From contig NC_092578.1 in the NCBI RefSeq assembly GCF_037975245.1, forward strand, positions 1,052,001 to 1,116,000: DNA of 64,000 nt. The letters are read 5' to 3'. Under the pieces are notes generated by a model. That model was not told where the DNA came from. It worked only from the letters and a program-made list of their open reading frames with translations, and did not search any database. This DNA comes from Apostichopus japonicus. Its lineage: Eukaryota > Echinodermata > Holothuroidea > Aspidochirotida > Stichopodidae. Positions 60,446 through 64,000 of the stretch are shown here, piece by piece (the first letter of the stretch is position 1; each line of letters starts with the position of its first letter). The position numbers and the translations under genes are program-made.

Positions 60446-62084
60446 ATATATCATTTAAGTTTTAGTAGCGTGCAAATTTAAACCTTAAAACTAATGAAAT
60501 TCATATTATTTATGTCAAATCTGACTTTTAATTGATCTCATAAATAATACTAATTACTCCCAACCCAGCGTAAACGTAAGAATGAGTACAGTACATCATC
60601 TTCACAATAACATGTTTTTCTGGAAACTTTGTGAACAAAAATTAAAACAAATGATGATGTTTACCACATGTCTTGAAGAGCTTAAGTTTACCATCAAAAT
60701 AGAATTGAATCCCAATTTGAAGAGTTGTTTTGTTTCTTTGAAATTAAACAGTTAACCTCGGCAAAAAATACTTGTTTCAAGTGGATGCTCATGAATTGAG
60801 AGGCAGCAGAGTTAGTTTTGATTGGATGTCTTGTAATGTCATATGTTAAATTAGAGAGAGTAAAAAAGAAAGAAGATGTATCCTGCAATGAAATGTGAAC
60901 AAACAATAAAAATTGAGATAACTCTTCATTTTGAAATGATTCAAAAAGATGTCCCTGAATTCTTGAGTAAATAAAGTGTAAAAATATGGACAGTATCAAG
61001 ACAAGGATACCATGATACCATGATATGAAGAGAGCTTAGCTGGAACAACTTGGGAAATCTTAATCAGATAATTGTCATTTTGTCAACTTCATTAAAATAC
61101 TACTGTCTCTTTGAGATGAGTGCTCATAAAGTAATACTTAGCAAAATGTTGATCAAGTTTTATCTGCAGCTTTACAGAACCTTAAGATATAAATAACCTA
61201 GTAGTAAATACTAGTTTTATTTTGGTTAATTACTAAATTAGATAAAAACTCCCCCCCCCTCACCTGTCCTCCCATCCCTCCCTTCATCTCCCAGATTCAC
61301 TAATGTTACAAAGAGTCTGAACATTATCGATATATACATATAATGTTACTTTCCTCAGAATTGTTAAAATCCTTCAAACCCTGTTTCTTCCTTTTACCAA
61401 TGTAAGAGTTGTAGAAGGTCTATCAAATCTATCCATGATTTACCAATTTTAAAGAATGGTGATTTGTAAAACCAAGCCGTCACGTTCTACCAATCGCTGA
61501 CGTAATTACTGTCGTTAGCCAAACCTGTTACATCCTGATTTAATTATATTTATGAATATTCATGATTGACGTGATCAGTTTTGCACATTCTGATAAATAA
61601 CGCAGCAAGTGCAACAAGAGGTCAGGTAAAGGAAGACGAAATACTGTAGGGTTGACATATACCGATCCGAATATTTAAAACCAAATAATTGTTGCCAGTG
61701 ATAAAGTTGTGCTGGATAAGTAGAAAGGCAGTGCAGTCATTTTTGTAGGAAAACAATTCTTCCTCTCTTCCCCCCCCCCCCCCATCACCACCAATCTATA
61801 TCATTCAAAGACCCATGTGATTATACCATTTGGTTGTTTCCATGGTAAACAGTACAGTTTTGTCCAATGCAGATAGGGTTTGAGGGGAGGACAATTTTGT
61901 GTTCCATAAATTTAAAGTAATGTTGTTTCATTTACAATTCCTTGGTGCAGTTTTGGTGGAAAGAGTTGTATGTTCTACAGATATGTTATCTTTCCAGTAC
62001 AATATCACAAGAATACCACAAAACTACCCAACCAGCAAAACTTTACCTCTGAACCCACAACACTGATCGACTCACTACCGGGCC

Positions 62085-62185
62085 AGTTACCACTTCCCCC
62101 ACCTTCCGTAAAATTCTGACAGATACCCCTAAAAGTGACGGCTAATGTATTTACAAGTGACGATTATACCTGTCTCCATTCTTCA
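62085..62185. mobile_element. DIRS right-extremity-like fragment
   Basis: GTATTTACAAGTGACGATTA followed by TACCTGTCTCC resembles the complemented right end (ATATTTACGAGTGACGAGCT, then TACCTGTCTCC). Confidence 0.5.
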
Positions 62186-62550
62186 TATGTATTCAAATCT
62201 GACAAGCATTTACATAACTTGGTGACAGTTTTAGTCCTTCACCCGCACTGACCCACTTCTGGCTCCAAGGACCACTGTCATTCCCGTGCTCTCACCAGAC
62301 TGTGACATACTCAACATATAATGAAGCCTTAAAGTCCATCAGTATAATTCCTTCAAATTTTAGCAAAAAGCTAAAAGTAGACTGTTTCTTGAAATTTGAG
62401 AAAGGGTGACCAAAATCTGACCCAATTTCTAGCATATTTTGGCACAACACTGAGGACCATTTAATTAGAGTAGCCTTTTGTCTCTGGATGACAAGACTAT
62501 CAAGTATTACTAAATATTGTATTGTGTAAATGTTTCAAATGAGAACCACT

Positions 62551-62571
62551 TAAAAAAAAAAAAAAAAAAAA
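62551..62571 (+). repeat. Poly(A) run
   Basis: About 21 A. No retroposon body recognised. Confidence 0.8.
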
Positions 62572-63667
62572 ATTATTCACCAAATGAGCGTTAATGATCC
62601 TGGAATTTCCAGTCGATTTAAAATAAACAATCCTCCACCCTGGCACTTGTCAATAGTGCTAATAATAACATGCTGATATTAAATCTATAATTTTTCAATA
62701 TATCAGACTTTTTCCTGATCCTTATTTTAAATTGAAAGTTGATGTTGAAGCTAATAAACTGCATCGGTAACCGAGTTTAGTGTCATATATGATATCGAAT
62801 ATCGATGAAAATAGACTCGAGGAGGTTCACATTTAAACCAATTGTCAACCTGATACTCTCTAATTAGTACATCTTACTCTCCGAATGATTGATACACTTA
62901 ATTATAATATTTTATTGCTCTCTCTCTCTCTGATTTCCTTCAATGACTGAATTCTCATGAATCACCCTCCAAAAAATCAGACATCAGGCGAACAAACATT
63001 TTTTTCGTTGTTGGATGCGGAATTTATGGTTGACTCACGATTAACAAAGAATGAGTGATGATCTTGCTGTTGCTGGAATTAGCTTATCAACCCCACAACA
63101 GGAGATCTACGTCACACTCACAACCCAGAAATAACTAAGCTTGCGTCAAACTAATTTAGATTATTCTCAATGTGAGCCTGAAGTCCTCGTTTGCTGTAGG
63201 GTCAGTAACAAAGTAGTCAAAGCTATGTTAAATGAAATTGCATTAATACTCTATATAAATTTTCTGCGAGGTATAAATGCTTCCACGTCCAGTGCCATTT
63301 CTGCTTAAATAGTGATTACACATACTGTACTGTATTAAACAAGTGTCTTTACTAGCTATCTTCTGTAACATCTTGAAATAACTCATTTCATTTTATTCAT
63401 ATCAGGAAACCTCCACTCATTTCAGTCAATACTAGCTGTATATGAAATATGAAAGGGACTATGCAAGATGTAATCCATATTATGCAATAAGTGGCTAACT
63501 TGAGACTTATACATTGCAGACACAGTAATCATTACTACATCAATAAAACATGCCAAGCTTTTACGCATTGTAATTCAGCAATGATAGTATTTGGCTGCTA
63601 GATCTTGTGTTAATAGGCAGAAACAGAAAACAAAGCTTACTTCATATTTAGGTATTTAAGAATGTTG

Positions 63668-63775
63668 ACACTTACCTGTCTCCTCAACATCTGCACTTCT
63701 GTCTACCAGGCTTTACTAACTTGTGACATTCTTGCATTGCGCCCCCAATAAACCTCTTTAGGGTTTTAACCCTCT
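63668..63775. mobile_element. Degenerate DIRS terminal repeat (solo)
   Basis: CACTTACCTGTCTCCTCAAC, ACTTCTGTCTACCAGGCTTT and TTGCGCCCCCAATAAACC follow the left terminal repeat from its outer edge inward. Confidence 0.6.
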
Positions 63776-64000
63776 GCCTTCCTAATCTACTGTACCATGC
63801 AGTTCGTCAACAATGTGTTTTTTAGCCTTGGATATTCATCCATCTGCATCTTAGTGGAAGCTTTCCATCCTAGACCAGAGTCTATCATCTTCATTCCTAC
63901 CCATCCTTGATATTTTCTATCTTATCACAACATGTATTAATTAACCCCCTTTGTTCTTATACCTGTTGAGCAGAAGCATGACATTAACTATTCACTAAAG

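Overview
This window looks like AT-rich nuclear DNA from an animal, most likely a marine invertebrate. It has long introns, tRNA-derived SINEs, many minisatellites, hAT-like elements and a DIRS-type tyrosine-recombinase retrotransposon. An echinoderm or another invertebrate deuterostome is my best guess, but nothing in the sequence settles it. There are no operons and no intact long ORFs. Most open frames here are chance products or by-products of repeats.

The only host gene I can support runs on the minus strand. It is a fragment of a PTPRN/PTPRN2-like receptor (IA-2/phogrin; ida-1 in nematodes), a dense-core-vesicle transmembrane protein with a phosphatase-fold tail. Five short exons (43545-43450, 40263-40137, 33084-33001, 26951-26872, 7497-7430) have good splice sites, and every pair joins in phase. 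Together they give about 150 residues ending in the SEA-like membrane-proximal ectodomain. Two weaker upstream exons (56330-56252, 55880-55806) also join in phase and extend this to about 203 residues. The signal peptide, transmembrane helix and phosphatase domain are not in the window. Introns range from about 0.4 to 19 kb and hold almost everything else.

Region 612-7400 is a nested transposon. The outer element is hAT-like, with CAGTG-type inverted ends and an 8-bp duplication (CTGTCTCT) on both sides. It sits 29 bp beyond the splice donor of exon 7430-7497. Inside it, at 736-7143, is a degenerate DIRS element with inverted terminal repeats, a broken gag, RNase H and tyrosine recombinase remnants, and an internal complementary region matching both element ends joined head to tail. 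Its reverse transcriptase is missing. The space where it should be holds two SINE-like units, three NF-I-like palindromes and a poly(A) tract.

From 7.5 to 27 kb the intron carries minisatellites, a three-copy unknown repeat family with coding-like stretches (one copy broken by a small hAT-like element with a visible empty site in a sister copy), and C-rich tandem arrays. From 27 to 43 kb there is a SINE, a 31-bp minisatellite, a long GTCC array, a 159-bp duplication, a 30-bp minisatellite of about 27 units and DIRS end relics. From 43.5 to 64 kb there are further tandem arrays, an 850-bp element with TTTAAA flanks, a 345-bp deleted DIRS copy, solo DIRS ends, a second copy of the 29.9-kb SINE and a TA array.
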